DNA of 64,000 bases from Polynucleobacter sp. KF022 (GCF_027924105.1 NZ_AP026972.1:372001-436000); one strand, 5' to 3'; counted from the first letter of the stretch, positions 40,822-51,166 are shown. The notes: generated by a model from the sequence alone, not told the origin. Translations and numbers: made by a program.

Positions 40822-41804
40822 GTATCTTTGCAAGAGTAGCTGGCACTGGAAGTTATCTTCCTGAACTGCGTTTAACTAATCAAGATTTAGTAGAGCGCCT
40901 CGCTAAGTCAGGCCTAGAGACTAGCGACGAATGGATTAAAACGCGCAGCGGTATTTCCGCTCGTCACTTTGCGGCTGAGAATGAGCTCACAAGCGATTTG
41001 GCTGTAAAGGCTGCAGAGGCTGCACTCACTAGCGCTGGTATTACCTCTGAAGATTTAGATCTCATTATTTTGGCTACTTCTACACCTGATCATTTGGGTG
41101 GATTTCCAAGCACCGCTTGTGTAGTGCAAGATAAATTAGGTGCGCATACATCTTGCGCGGCTTTCGATGTACAGGCAGTTTGTGCCGGCTTTACTTACGC
41201 ACTCGCTATTGCAGATGCTTTTATCCGCTCTGGCACATACAAAAAAGTACTGGTGATTGGTGCTGAAACCTTCTCACGTATTCTGAATTTTCAAGACCGT
41301 GGAACTTGTGTTTTGTTCGGCGACGGCGCTGGAGCAGTTGTACTTGAAGCCTCAAAAGAGGCCGGCATCCTATCTACAGCATTACATGCTGATGGTAGTC
41401 AACGCGATATCTTGTGTGTGCCTGGGCGTGCTGGTAATGGCGAAGTACACGGTTCACCATTTATGACAATGGATGGACAGGCAGTATTTAAATTGGCGGT
41501 TAAAGTTCTCGAGCAGGTAGCTCATGAGGCGCTTGATAAAGCCAATCTCAAAGCAGAGCAAATTGACTGGCTAGTTCCGCATCAAGCCAATATTCGCATC
41601 ATGGAGGGCACTGCCAAGAAGATGGGCATGTCAATGGATAAGGTCATTGTGACTGTGCATGAGCATGGCAATACATCTGCAGCCTCTATTCCATTGGCCT
41701 TAGATTCTGGCGTGCGCTCTGGACAGATTAAGCGTGGTCAACATCTCTTATTAGAGGGTGTTGGTGGCGGCTTTGCTTGGGGTGCGGTAGCTCTCAAGTA
41801 TTAA
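40818..41804 (+). CDS. fabH: Beta-ketoacyl-ACP synthase III
   Basis: A 328-residue FabH. Catalytic Cys122 (QAVCAGFTYAL), His in VPHQANIRI and Asn in EHGNTSAAS form the triad. It condenses acetyl-CoA with malonyl-ACP to start fatty acids. ATGA overlap with plsX. Confidence 0.96.
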   Translation: MSIFARVAGTGSYLPELRLTNQDLVERLAKSGLETSDEWIKTRSGISARHFAAENELTSDLAVKAAEAALTSAGITSEDLDLIILATSTPDHLGGFPSTACVVQDKLGAHTSCAAFDVQAVCAGFTYALAIADAFIRSGTYKKVLVIGAETFSRILNFQDRGTCVLFGDGAGAVVLEASKEAGILSTALHADGSQRDILCVPGRAGNGEVHGSPFMTMDGQAVFKLAVKVLEQVAHEALDKANLKAEQIDWLVPHQANIRIMEGTAKKMGMSMDKVIVTVHEHGNTSAASIPLALDSGVRSGQIKRGQHLLLEGVGGGFAWGAVALKY

Positions 41805-41847
41805 AAATTTTTCCTTCATTAATTTAATTATTTAGCGAATTATTCTC

Positions 41848-42783
41848 ATGACATTTGCATTCGTATTCCCAGGTCAAGGTTCTCAATCTGTTGGCATGCT
41901 CAACTCTATTGCGCAGCGCCCAGAAGTGCGCACAACATTGCAAGAGGCATCTGATGCCTTGGGTGAAGATGTCACAAAACTGATTGCCGAAGGCCCTGCT
42001 GAAGCATTGTCTTTAACAACCAATACTCAGCCTGTAATGCTGACTGCTGGCGTGGCGTTTTATCGCGCCTGGTTGGCTGCTGGTGGTGCTGCTCCTAAAG
42101 TGATGGCGGGCCATAGTCTTGGCGAGTACTCTGCCTTGGTTGCTGCAGGCGTGATTTCATTTAAAGATGCCGTACCTTTGGTACGTTTTCGTGCTGAAGC
42201 AATGCAAAGTGCCGTTCCGGTTGGTACTGGCGGTATGGCTGCTATTTTGGGCCTAGATGATGCAACCGTGATTAAAGTTTGCGCTGAAGCAAGTGCTGCT
42301 TCTGGCGGTGTGGTTGAAGCGGTCAATTTCAATGCGCCAGGACAAGTGGTGATTGCAGGTGCAAGCGATGCTGTTACTAAAGCATGTGAGCTACTAAAAG
42401 CTGCAGGCGCTAAACGTGCTTTGCCATTGCCAGTGTCAGCACCATTTCATTCTTCTTTATTGCAACCTGCTTCTGAAAAGCTACAAGGTTACTTGGCAAA
42501 TATCGAATTTAAAGCGCCGACCATTCCGGTGATTAATAACGTCGATGTCGCCATCTTGAGTGATCCGATTGCTATTAAGGATGCTTTAGTACGGCAGGCC
42601 GCCAAGCCTGTACGTTGGCAGGAAACGATTCAGGCGATGGCTGGGCAAGGCATTACTCAGGTTGTAGAGTGCGGGCCAGGCAAAGTATTGGCTGGCCTGA
42701 CCAAGCGCATTAATGATCAAGTCACTGGAGTGCCAGTGTTTGATGAAGCTAGCTTGACTGAAGTTCTCGCAAGCCTTAAATAA
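41848..42783 (+). CDS. fabD: Malonyl-CoA:ACP transacylase
   Basis: A 311-residue FabD: FPGQGSQSVGM, catalytic Ser90 in GHSLGEYSALVA, PFHSSL with the catalytic His and a C-terminal VVECGPGKVLAGL. It loads malonyl groups onto ACP. Gap of 43 bases to fabH. Confidence 0.96.
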   Translation: MTFAFVFPGQGSQSVGMLNSIAQRPEVRTTLQEASDALGEDVTKLIAEGPAEALSLTTNTQPVMLTAGVAFYRAWLAAGGAAPKVMAGHSLGEYSALVAAGVISFKDAVPLVRFRAEAMQSAVPVGTGGMAAILGLDDATVIKVCAEASAASGGVVEAVNFNAPGQVVIAGASDAVTKACELLKAAGAKRALPLPVSAPFHSSLLQPASEKLQGYLANIEFKAPTIPVINNVDVAILSDPIAIKDALVRQAAKPVRWQETIQAMAGQGITQVVECGPGKVLAGLTKRINDQVTGVPVFDEASLTEVLASLK

Positions 42784-42824
42784 AATCCAGATTACAGAAA
42801 TAAATAAGACAGCGGAAGATAAAT

Positions 42825-43568
42825 ATGAATCTCGACTTAAGCGGACAAATTGCCCTCGTAACAGGTGCCTCTCGTGGCATTGGCCAAGCGATTGCAGATG
42901 AGTTGGTAAAGTGCGGCGCCAAGGTAATCGGCACTGCCACATCTGAGAGTGGAGCTAAGGCTATTGATGAGCGTTTAAAAGCTTCTGGTGGTGCAGGGAA
43001 GATCTTGAATGTCACCTTACCAAACGCTTGTGAAGAAATGATTGATTTGATCGTCAAAGAATATGGCGGCATCAATATCTTGGTAAATAATGCCGGCATC
43101 ACTCGTGATAACTTGGCAATGCGTATGAAGTCAGAAGAGTGGACTGATGTGATCGATACCAACTTAAGTTCAGTTTTCCGTCTTTCTCAAGCTGTATTGC
43201 GTCCGATGATGAAGGCGCGTGCCGGACGCATTATTAACATTACCTCCATCGTTGGTCATATGGGCAATGCAGGCCAGGCAAATTATGCTGCCGCAAAAGC
43301 GGGTGTTTCTGGGATGACTCGTGCTCTAGCCCGGGAAATCGGAAGCCGAAACATCACCGTAAATTGCGTGGCGCCTGGATTTATCGATACTGATATGACC
43401 CGTGCTTTGAGCGAAGAGCAGCAAAATGCCCTAAAAGTGAACATTCCTTTGGCTCGATTGGGTAGCCCAGAAGATGTGGCTCAGGCAGTGGCGTTTTTAG
43501 CCTCTCCAGCTGCTGGGTACATTACGGGTAATACCCTACACGTCAATGGCGGACTATATTTAGCCTAA
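42825..43568 (+). CDS. fabG: 3-oxoacyl-ACP reductase
   Basis: A 247-residue short-chain reductase: NADP motif TGASRGIG, NNAGITRD, Ser in ITSIVGHMGN, catalytic Tyr/Lys in NYAAAKAG. It reduces the beta-keto group in chain extension. The start is ATG 42825, 41 bases after fabD. Confidence 0.96.
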   Translation: MNLDLSGQIALVTGASRGIGQAIADELVKCGAKVIGTATSESGAKAIDERLKASGGAGKILNVTLPNACEEMIDLIVKEYGGINILVNNAGITRDNLAMRMKSEEWTDVIDTNLSSVFRLSQAVLRPMMKARAGRIINITSIVGHMGNAGQANYAAAKAGVSGMTRALAREIGSRNITVNCVAPGFIDTDMTRALSEEQQNALKVNIPLARLGSPEDVAQAVAFLASPAAGYITGNTLHVNGGLYLA

Positions 43569-43670
43569 CGGCAAAGCGAGGATTTGGTCATTTTTAGGCG
43601 AATTTGCTAATTCGGTCCGCCAAACTGATAAAATCCTTTTCATCGTTTTTTACAACCCCTGGGGAAATTA

Positions 43671-43910
43671 ATGGACAACATCGAACAACGCGTTAAGAAA
43701 ATCGTCGCTGAGCAATTAGGCGTCGCAGAAGGAGATATCAAGAATGAATCTTCTTTCGTGAACGACTTGGGCGCTGACTCTCTTGACACTGTTGAGCTGG
43801 TTATGGCTTTGGAAGATGAATTCGGTATCGAAATTCCTGATGAGGAAGCTGAAAAAATCACTACAGTTCAGCTCGCGATCGACTTCGCTAAATCAAAAGC
43901 TCAGGGTTAA
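43671..43910 (+). CDS. acpP: Acyl carrier protein
   Basis: A 79-residue acidic ACP with the phosphopantetheine attachment Ser37 in GADSLDTVEL. A 102-base gap upstream likely contains its own promoter (TAAAAT near 43629) as expected for an abundant protein. AcpS, which activates it, is encoded at 52685. Confidence 0.97.
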   Translation: MDNIEQRVKKIVAEQLGVAEGDIKNESSFVNDLGADSLDTVELVMALEDEFGIEIPDEEAEKITTVQLAIDFAKSKAQG

Positions 43911-43931
43911 TTCCCTAGCCTAGGTATTACT

Positions 43932-45179
43932 GTGTCAGCATCAAATGGCCGACGCCGGGTAGTAGTTACCGGCCTTGGTCTCATCTCACCTGTTGGTAAT
44001 TCAGTTGATGTAGCTTGGTCTAATTTGCTCGCGGGCAAATCAGGCATCGCTACCATCACTAAGTTTGACCATACTCCGCTAAGCGTTCATTTCGCTGGAG
44101 AGGTGAAAGATTTCAATGTCGAAGAATATGTTTCTGCCAAAGAGGCGCGCCATATGGATACTTTTATCCATTACGGTATCGCTGCTGGTACGCAAGCACT
44201 TCGCGACAGTGGTTTAGAGATCACCGAACAAAACGCCGAGCGTGTTGGCGTCATGGTTGGATCCGGTATCGGCGGCCTGCCAATGATTGAAGAAACAGGC
44301 GCTGAGCTTTTAGCTCGTGGCCCGCGTCGTATCTCACCATTCTTTGTTCCGGGCTCAATCATTAATATGATTTCTGGGCATCTGAGCATTTTGTTTGGCC
44401 TTAAGGGTCCAAACGTTGCTGCGGTCACTGCCTGTACAACTGGTTTGCACAGCATTGGTTTGGCTGCGCGTTTAATTCAGTATGGCGATGCCGATGTCAT
44501 GGTTGCTGGTGGCGCTGAATCAACTATCTCTGCTTTGGGTGTTGGCGGTTTTGCCTCTGCAAGAGCGCTGTCTACACGCAATGATGATCCTGCAACTGCA
44601 TCGCGCCCTTGGGATAAAGACCGTGATGGTTTTGTTCTCGGTGAAGGTGCTGGCGTTGTAGTGCTCGAAGAATACGAACATGCAAAAGCTCGTGGTGCAA
44701 AAATATATTGCGAACTATTAGGCTTTGGTATGAGTGGTGATGCATATCACATGACTGCTCCCAATATGGATGGGCCACGTCGTTGCATGGTCAATGCGAT
44801 GCGCGATGCCAAACTGAATCCAGATCAGATTCAATACCTGAATGCCCATGGTACTTCTACGCCACTAGGTGATAAGAATGAAACTGAGGCAATCAAAGCT
44901 GCTTTAGGCGATCACGCCAAAAAGGCTTTAATTAACTCTACCAAGTCGATGACTGGCCACCTTTTGGGCGGTGCAGGCGGCTTGGAGTCTGTATTTACTA
45001 TTTTGGCGCTTCATCATCAGAAATCGCCGCCTACCATCAATATCTTCAATCAAGATCCAGAGTGCGACTTGGACTACTGCGCCAATACCGCTAGGGATGT
45101 GAAGATCGACCATGCAGTCAAAAACAATTTTGGCTTTGGGGGTACTAACGGTACATTGATTTTTGGCAAACTGACCTAA
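43932..45179 (+). CDS. fabF: Beta-ketoacyl-ACP synthase II
   Basis: A 415-residue FabF with GTG start. Catalytic Cys168 (VTACTTGLHSIG), two His (NAHGTSTPLGD; MTGHLLGGAGG) and the KNNFGFGGTN end. It extends acyl chains beyond C16:1 in particular. The next gene is the DegQ/MucD protease after only 50 bases; rpoE-rseA-rseB, often found here in Burkholderiales, are absent. Confidence 0.96.
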   Translation: MSASNGRRRVVVTGLGLISPVGNSVDVAWSNLLAGKSGIATITKFDHTPLSVHFAGEVKDFNVEEYVSAKEARHMDTFIHYGIAAGTQALRDSGLEITEQNAERVGVMVGSGIGGLPMIEETGAELLARGPRRISPFFVPGSIINMISGHLSILFGLKGPNVAAVTACTTGLHSIGLAARLIQYGDADVMVAGGAESTISALGVGGFASARALSTRNDDPATASRPWDKDRDGFVLGEGAGVVVLEEYEHAKARGAKIYCELLGFGMSGDAYHMTAPNMDGPRRCMVNAMRDAKLNPDQIQYLNAHGTSTPLGDKNETEAIKAALGDHAKKALINSTKSMTGHLLGGAGGLESVFTILALHHQKSPPTINIFNQDPECDLDYCANTARDVKIDHAVKNNFGFGGTNGTLIFGKLT

Positions 45180-45229
45180 TATTCATAGTATCTTCATTGT
45201 TGGTCTTTACCAAGTAGGTCTATAGCATT

Positions 45230-46678
45230 ATGAAAAAGTACTTAATTGCGCTCATGGCTATCTTTAGCTTTGGGCAAGTTGCATTTATTCCATCAGCCTC
45301 TGCGCAAAATCCACGGGTAACGATTCCTGATTTTGCTGATTTGGTTGAGCGTGCGAGCCCAGCGGTTGTGAATATTCGCACGACTGAAAAGGTTGTCCAA
45401 CAGCAGGCTCAAGGCGGCATTCCTGGGATACCCGAGGATCAAGCTGAATTCTTCCGCCGTTTCTTTGGTGTGCCTATTCCTGGAATTCCAAATAGTCCTA
45501 AGCAAGCGCAACCGAACTCCGGTAAGCCGCAAGAAGCAGATCGTGGTGTGGGCTCTGGTTTCATTATTGAATCTAATGGCTTAATTTTGACAAATGCTCA
45601 CGTAGTCGAGGGTGCAACTACTATTTATGTCACCTTAACTGACAAGCGTGAATTCAAAGCAAAGTTGCTTGGTATGGATAAACGTACCGATGTTGCTGTT
45701 GTCAAAATTGAAGCGCGCGATTTGCCTAAGCTGCCATTAGGCGACTCTTCAAGAGTGCGTGTAGGTGAATGGGTTTTAGCTATTGGCTCCCCGTTTGGCC
45801 TCGAGAACACGGTCACCGCAGGGATTGTATCTGCGAAGAGTCGTGATACTGGTGACTACTTGCCATTTATTCAAACAGACGTTGCAGTGAACCCTGGAAA
45901 TTCTGGCGGCCCATTATTAAATACTGCTGGCCAAGTGATTGGCATCAACTCGCAAATCTTCAGTCGCTCCGGTGGTTACATGGGAATCTCTTTTGCGATT
46001 CCGATTGATGAAGCAATGCGTGTTGCAGATCAATTACGTACGAACGGAAAGATGACGCGTGGTCGTATCGGCGTAGCTTTAGGGGAGATGACTAAAGATG
46101 TTGCTGAGAGTCTTGGCTTAGGTAAGCCTCGCGGCGCATATGTTCGTAACGTTGAGCCAGGTGGCCCAGCTGCTGCTGGCGGAATTGAATCCGGCGATGT
46201 GATTCTGAATTTCAACGGGCGCGAAATTGCTAGATCAACTGATTTACCGAGAGTGGTGGGTGAAATTAAACCGGGCACTTCAGTACCGTTGCAAGTTTGG
46301 CGTAAAGGAGGCACTCGTGATTTAACGGTTACCGTAGCCGATGCTGAATCGAACCAAGTTGCCAATAAGAAAGCGGATGCTCCAGCTGCGACTGGTAATA
46401 GTACGAATGCCCTTGGAGTGGCTGTGGGAGAGCTTTCAGACGCCAAAAAGAAGGATTTGAATATCAAAGGCGGGGTTGAGGTTACTGGATTAGGGGATGG
46501 CCCCTTGGCTAGAGCCGGAATTCGGCCGGGCGACGTCATTATTCGGGTTGCAGATGCTGATATTACAGGCGTCAAGCAGTTTGAGTCCTTGGTCAAAGGC
46601 TTAGATTCCAATAAGGCTGTGCCGGTCTTTATACGCCGCGCTGATAGCACCTTGGTAGTCCCTGTAAGGCCAAAATAA
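45230..46678 (+). CDS. mucD: Do-like periplasmic serine protease (DegQ/MucD)
   Basis: A 482-residue HtrA protease with a signal peptide of about 25 residues ending ASA. The catalytic triad is in LTNAHVVEG, RTDVAVVKI and GNSGGPLLN; two PDZ domains follow (RIGVALGEM..., NALGVAVGEL...) split by an Ala/Asn-rich linker. It degrades or refolds misfolded envelope proteins. The name mucD is from context after fabF and before lepA; degQ or degP would describe it equally. Confidence 0.92.
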   Translation: MKKYLIALMAIFSFGQVAFIPSASAQNPRVTIPDFADLVERASPAVVNIRTTEKVVQQQAQGGIPGIPEDQAEFFRRFFGVPIPGIPNSPKQAQPNSGKPQEADRGVGSGFIIESNGLILTNAHVVEGATTIYVTLTDKREFKAKLLGMDKRTDVAVVKIEARDLPKLPLGDSSRVRVGEWVLAIGSPFGLENTVTAGIVSAKSRDTGDYLPFIQTDVAVNPGNSGGPLLNTAGQVIGINSQIFSRSGGYMGISFAIPIDEAMRVADQLRTNGKMTRGRIGVALGEMTKDVAESLGLGKPRGAYVRNVEPGGPAAAGGIESGDVILNFNGREIARSTDLPRVVGEIKPGTSVPLQVWRKGGTRDLTVTVADAESNQVANKKADAPAATGNSTNALGVAVGELSDAKKKDLNIKGGVEVTGLGDGPLARAGIRPGDVIIRVADADITGVKQFESLVKGLDSNKAVPVFIRRADSTLVVPVRPK

Positions 46679-46814
46679 CCCTATTTTGGGCTTAAAAATG
46701 AGGTTCGGCGCCTTTTGGGCGCCACCCATTACAATCACTTTAAGACACCTTTTTGCAGCGCATCATTGTGGTGCGTTCTGACAAGGCGTTTTTTGAATGA
46801 CCTATTAAGACGCT

Positions 46815-48620
46815 ATGGATTTAATCCGCAATTTTTCTATCATCGCCCACATTGATCACGGCAAATCGACGCTTGCTGATCGTATTATTCAACTCTGTGG
46901 CGGTCTTTCTGATCGCGAAATGGAAGCTCAGGTGCTCGACTCAATGGATATTGAGCGTGAGCGCGGCATCACCATTAAGGCCCAAACGGCTGCTTTAAAT
47001 TACAAAGCTAAAGATGGCAAGATCTACAACATCAATTTGATCGATACCCCGGGACACGTTGACTTCTCTTATGAGGTTAGCCGCTCTTTATCTGCGTGTG
47101 AGGGTGCTTTATTGGTGGTTGATGCTAGCCAAGGTGTTGAGGCGCAAACAGTGGCCAACTGTTACATGGCTCTGGAGTTGGGTGTCGAGGTGGTGCCAGT
47201 GCTGAATAAGATCGACTTACCTCAGGCTGATCCTGACCGCGCTAAAAAAGAAATTGAAGACGTCATTGGTATTGATGCATCAGAAGCGGTCACCTGCTCA
47301 GCTAAGACAGGTATGGGCGTTGAGGATGTGATCGAAGAAATGATTGCCAGAGTACCTCCGCCAACGGGTAACGCAGCAGATCCCTTGCAAGCCTTAATTA
47401 TCGACTCTTGGTTTGATAACTATGTTGGTGTTGTTATGTTGGTACGCGTTGTGAACGGCACTCTGAAGCCAAAAGAAAAAATTACCTTAATGGCTAACGG
47501 TTCTAGTCATTTAGTTGAGCATGTTGGCGTCTTTAGCCCGAAGTCGGTAGATCGTCCAGAGTTATCTGCTGGTCAAGTAGGTTTTGTGATTGCTGGTATT
47601 AAGGAATTAAAAGCTGCCAAGGTTGGTGACACCGTTACCCATTCACCGGGACAGCAAGGTCGAGTTCCTGCGGCTGCGCCACTTCCTGGTTTTAAAGAGG
47701 TTAAGCCACAAGTATTCGCTGGTTTATATCCTGTTGAATCCAGTGAATACGATCAGTTGCGCGAATCTTTAGAGAAGTTACAACTGAATGATGCTTCGCT
47801 CTTGTATGAGCCAGAGGTATCACAAGCTCTTGGATTTGGTTTTCGCTGCGGCTTCTTGGGTTTATTGCACATGGAGATTGTGCAAGAGCGCTTAGAGCGT
47901 CAATACGGCATGAATCTCATCACTACTGCTCCAACGGTGGTGTATCAAGTCGAGCAGTCCGATGGAACTATTGTGCTGGTTGATAACCCATCAAAGATGC
48001 CTGAGGCTAGCAAGATCAATACGATTCTTGAGCCTATCGTGACAGTCAATTTGTATATGCCTCAAGAGTATGTGGGCGCAATTATTACCTTGTGCGTGGG
48101 TAAGCGCGGCATTCAGATGGATATGAATTATCTCGGTCGACAGGTAAAGCTCACTTATGAGTTACCGATGGCGGAGATCGTTTTGGATTTCTTTGACAAG
48201 ATGAAGTCCATTTCACGTGGGTATGCCTCGATGGACTATGAGTTCAAAGAATATCGTCCAGCAGATGTAGTGAAGGTCGACATTCTCATTAATAGTGAGC
48301 GGGTTGATGCGCTTTCAGTGATTGTTCATCGCAGTAATAGTCAACATCGTGGTCGCGAAGTTGTAGCGAAGATGCGCGGCATTATTCCCCGTCAAATGTT
48401 TGATGTAGCAATTCAGGCAGCTATTGGTAGCAATATTGTTGCCCGTGAAAACGTGAAAGCATTACGTAAAAACGTTTTAGCAAAGTGCTATGGTGGCGAC
48501 ATTTCTCGTAAGCGTAAGTTATTAGAGAAGCAAAAAGAAGGTAAGAAGCGCATGAAGCAGGTGGGTAACGTAGAGATCCCACAAGAAGCCTTCTTGGCTA
48601 TTTTGCAGGTGGAAGATTAA
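46815..48620 (+). CDS. lepA: Elongation factor 4
   Basis: A 601-residue LepA: GTPase motifs HIDHGKSTLADRI, DTPGHVDF and NKIDLP, and the EF4-specific C-terminal domain (GYASMDYEF, ending LAILQVED). It acts on stalled ribosomes. Its stop overlaps the lepB ATG by one base. Confidence 0.97.
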   Translation: MDLIRNFSIIAHIDHGKSTLADRIIQLCGGLSDREMEAQVLDSMDIERERGITIKAQTAALNYKAKDGKIYNINLIDTPGHVDFSYEVSRSLSACEGALLVVDASQGVEAQTVANCYMALELGVEVVPVLNKIDLPQADPDRAKKEIEDVIGIDASEAVTCSAKTGMGVEDVIEEMIARVPPPTGNAADPLQALIIDSWFDNYVGVVMLVRVVNGTLKPKEKITLMANGSSHLVEHVGVFSPKSVDRPELSAGQVGFVIAGIKELKAAKVGDTVTHSPGQQGRVPAAAPLPGFKEVKPQVFAGLYPVESSEYDQLRESLEKLQLNDASLLYEPEVSQALGFGFRCGFLGLLHMEIVQERLERQYGMNLITTAPTVVYQVEQSDGTIVLVDNPSKMPEASKINTILEPIVTVNLYMPQEYVGAIITLCVGKRGIQMDMNYLGRQVKLTYELPMAEIVLDFFDKMKSISRGYASMDYEFKEYRPADVVKVDILINSERVDALSVIVHRSNSQHRGREVVAKMRGIIPRQMFDVAIQAAIGSNIVARENVKALRKNVLAKCYGGDISRKRKLLEKQKEGKKRMKQVGNVEIPQEAFLAILQVED

Positions 48621-49426
48621 TGAACTTTGCTTTAATTCTTTTTATCCTCGTAGTCATTTCTGGCATCGCTTGGGTTGCTGATAAGCTGCACTTTGCGCCG
48701 CAAAGACGTTTAGTGGGCAACGATCGTATGCCCTTATGGCTTGAGTACACGGCAGGATTTTTCCCTGTTATTTGTGCAGTTTTCATATTGCGCTCTTTCA
48801 TTGCTGAGCCATTTAAGATTCCTTCTGGTTCGATGATTCCGACATTGCAAATTGGCGACTTTATCTTGGTCAATAAATTTACCTATGGAATTCGTTTGCC
48901 GGTATTGAATCAAAAAGTAGTGGATTTGGGTGCACCAAAGCGAGGTGATGTGGTGGTATTTCGCTACCCACGTGATGAATCCGTGGACTACATCAAGCGT
49001 GTAGTGGCTTTGCCTGGCGATGAAATCACTTATGAAAATAAGCGACTCACGATTAATGGTCAGCCCTTGCAATACAGCGGTGGCGAGTCCTATCTTGATC
49101 CCGAGAATATGCGTTATGCCAAGCGTTTCACAGAAACCTTTCCAGCAGACTTAGGGGGCAATCGCCATGAGATCCTCAATGATCCAGATCGTCCAGCCAC
49201 AGTGTTTCCAACCGAGCGCTTCCCTGGCTCTGAATTTTGTCGCTATCAACAGTCCGGCATGACATGTAAGGTGCCTGCGGGACATTACTTCGCTATGGGC
49301 GATAACCGTGACAATAGTGCAGACTCCCGTTATTGGGGTTTTGTGCCAGATAAAAACATTGTCGGTAAGGCCTTCTTCGTTTGGCTTAACCTTGGTAACC
49401 TTGGCCGTATAGGCGGATTCGAGTAA
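48620..49426 (+). CDS. lepB: Signal peptidase I
   Basis: A 268-residue LepB: two N-terminal membrane helices, catalytic Ser in PSGSMIPTL near 75 and Lys in DYIKRVVALPGD near 131, and the GDNRDNSADSRYWG box. It removes signal peptides from exported proteins. Overlaps lepA by one base. Confidence 0.96.
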   Translation: MNFALILFILVVISGIAWVADKLHFAPQRRLVGNDRMPLWLEYTAGFFPVICAVFILRSFIAEPFKIPSGSMIPTLQIGDFILVNKFTYGIRLPVLNQKVVDLGAPKRGDVVVFRYPRDESVDYIKRVVALPGDEITYENKRLTINGQPLQYSGGESYLDPENMRYAKRFTETFPADLGGNRHEILNDPDRPATVFPTERFPGSEFCRYQQSGMTCKVPAGHYFAMGDNRDNSADSRYWGFVPDKNIVGKAFFVWLNLGNLGRIGGFE

Positions 49427-49431
49427 CCATC

Positions 49432-50223
49432 ATGAATGCGCGCGCCGTTATCGAAACCGGACCACTGCAAGAGCGCCTCGGCTATACATTTAAGAAGCCC
49501 GAGTTACTAAATCAAGCTTTAACTCATCGCAGTCATAGTAAAAAGAACAATGAGCGCCTAGAGTTTTTGGGCGACTCTATTCTTAATTGCGTTGTCGCTG
49601 AAATGCTCTACGAGCGCTACTCCGATTTGGATGAAGGTGATTTATCTCGCGTGCGTGCGAATTTAGTAAAGCAGCAAGCCTTATATGAAATTGCTCAAAC
49701 CCTTTCTTTGTCAGATTACTTGCGCTTAGGCGAGGGTGAATTGAAGAGCGGTGGATTTCGTCGCCCTTCAATCTTGGCAGATACTTTAGAAGCCGTCACT
49801 GGCGCCATCTTTATGGATGGTGGATTTGAAGCAGCTAAGACAAGCTTACGTAAGCTGTACTCCATCATTTTGGAGCATGTTGATCCCAAAACCTTGGGTA
49901 AAGACGATAAAACGCTTTTGCAAGAATGTTTACAAAGCTATCAACTGCCTTTGCCTGCCTATAACGTTACTGGCACTACTGGCGCAGCGCATAACCAACA
50001 ATTTGAAGTGGAGTGCTTAATCCCTAGCCATAAGGTGGCGGTAAAGGGTGAGGGTGCTTCACGCCGTGCTGCTGAGCAAGCGGCTGCAAAGTTGGCCTTG
50101 ATAGCCATGCTCAAAGCTTTGCCACAAGAATCTCGTAAACCCAAGAAGACTCGATCGGCGAAAAAGAAAGCGGCAAAAAAAGAAGTAACCGAAGAGCAGT
50201 TCAATCTTAAGCTGAAAGGCTAA
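49432..50223 (+). CDS. rnc: Ribonuclease III
   Basis: A 263-residue RNase III. The signature NERLEFLGDSILN is near residue 42; DTLEAVTGAIFMDGG holds the second acidic pair. A dsRNA-binding domain lies at about 158-228. The Lys-rich tail (PKKTRSAKKKAAKKE) is an addition beyond the E. coli protein. Processes rRNA and double-stranded RNA. Five bases after lepB, two before era. Confidence 0.96.
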   Translation: MNARAVIETGPLQERLGYTFKKPELLNQALTHRSHSKKNNERLEFLGDSILNCVVAEMLYERYSDLDEGDLSRVRANLVKQQALYEIAQTLSLSDYLRLGEGELKSGGFRRPSILADTLEAVTGAIFMDGGFEAAKTSLRKLYSIILEHVDPKTLGKDDKTLLQECLQSYQLPLPAYNVTGTTGAAHNQQFEVECLIPSHKVAVKGEGASRRAAEQAAAKLALIAMLKALPQESRKPKKTRSAKKKAAKKEVTEEQFNLKLKG

Positions 50224-50225
50224 TC

Positions 50226-51161
50226 GTGTTTAGATGCGGCACCATCGCCATTGTTGGGCGTCCTAATATGGGTAAATCAACACTGTTAAATGCGTTGGTC
50301 GGCCAAAAGATCAGCATTACTTCTCGTAAGGCGCAAACTACGCGCCATCGTATTCTGGGAATCCAGAATCGCGAGGAAGCTCAGTTCATATTTATCGATA
50401 CGCCTGGTTTTCAGACGCGTTTAATGAATACGCTGAACAAGGCGCTCAACCGTACCGTTACCACTGCGTTGCAGGATGTGAATGTCGCTTGCTTTGTGGT
50501 TGAGGCGGGTTATTTTGGTGAGGATGATAAGAAGGTGTTGAAGTTGTTGCCAGATGATCTACCGGTTGTGCTGGTGCTGAATAAGTTGGACTTATTCAAT
50601 AGCCGCTTTCAGACACCATCAGAGCGTGGTCAGGCCTTACTAAACTTTATTAAAGATATGGCTCGCCCTTGGTGTGAATTAGGCGGTCATGAAGATCAGA
50701 AGTGCGAGTTTGCAGAAATTGTTCCGATGAGTGCGAAGAGCCCGGGGGATATTGAAAGATTGCTAGACGTGCTTGAAGGTTACCTGCCTGAGGCACCAGC
50801 TGTATACGACGGCGACACTATCACCGATCGCAGCGAGCGTTTCTTGGCTGCCGAGATTTTGCGTGAAAAAGTTTTCCGCTTTACTGGGGAAGAATTGCCC
50901 TACACCAGCACGGTAGTAATTGATCAGTTCAAGATGGATGGCAAGATGCGTCGTATTGCTGCAACTATCCTGGTTGATCGCGATAGTCATAAGGCGATGA
51001 TCATTGGTCAAAAAGGTGAACGTCTGAAAAAGATCTCAACAGATGCTCGCATTGATATGGAAAAGCTCTTTGATGGCAAAGTCTTTTTAGAGACTTGGGT
51101 AAAGGTCAAGCGTGGTTGGGCTGATGATCGTGCCGAATTACGGGCGCAAGGGCTGGAATAA
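50226..51161 (+). CDS. era: GTPase Era
   Basis: A 311-residue Era from a GTG start three bases after rnc. G motifs GRPNMGKSTLLN, DTPGFQ, NKLD and SAKSPGD; C-terminal KH domain with ATILVDRDSHKAMIIGQKG split. It binds 16S rRNA during 30S assembly. Confidence 0.96.
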   Translation: MFRCGTIAIVGRPNMGKSTLLNALVGQKISITSRKAQTTRHRILGIQNREEAQFIFIDTPGFQTRLMNTLNKALNRTVTTALQDVNVACFVVEAGYFGEDDKKVLKLLPDDLPVVLVLNKLDLFNSRFQTPSERGQALLNFIKDMARPWCELGGHEDQKCEFAEIVPMSAKSPGDIERLLDVLEGYLPEAPAVYDGDTITDRSERFLAAEILREKVFRFTGEELPYTSTVVIDQFKMDGKMRRIAATILVDRDSHKAMIIGQKGERLKKISTDARIDMEKLFDGKVFLETWVKVKRGWADDRAELRAQGLE

Positions 51162-51166
51162 ATTCA

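Noticed and set aside
42060..42332. A 90-codon minus frame inside fabD
   Set aside because: Pure shadow of a well-conserved gene in the opposite phase.
46707..46724. GGCGCC-containing hairpin between mucD and lepA
   Set aside because: No T-run follows, so it is not a convincing terminator; too short to propose another role.
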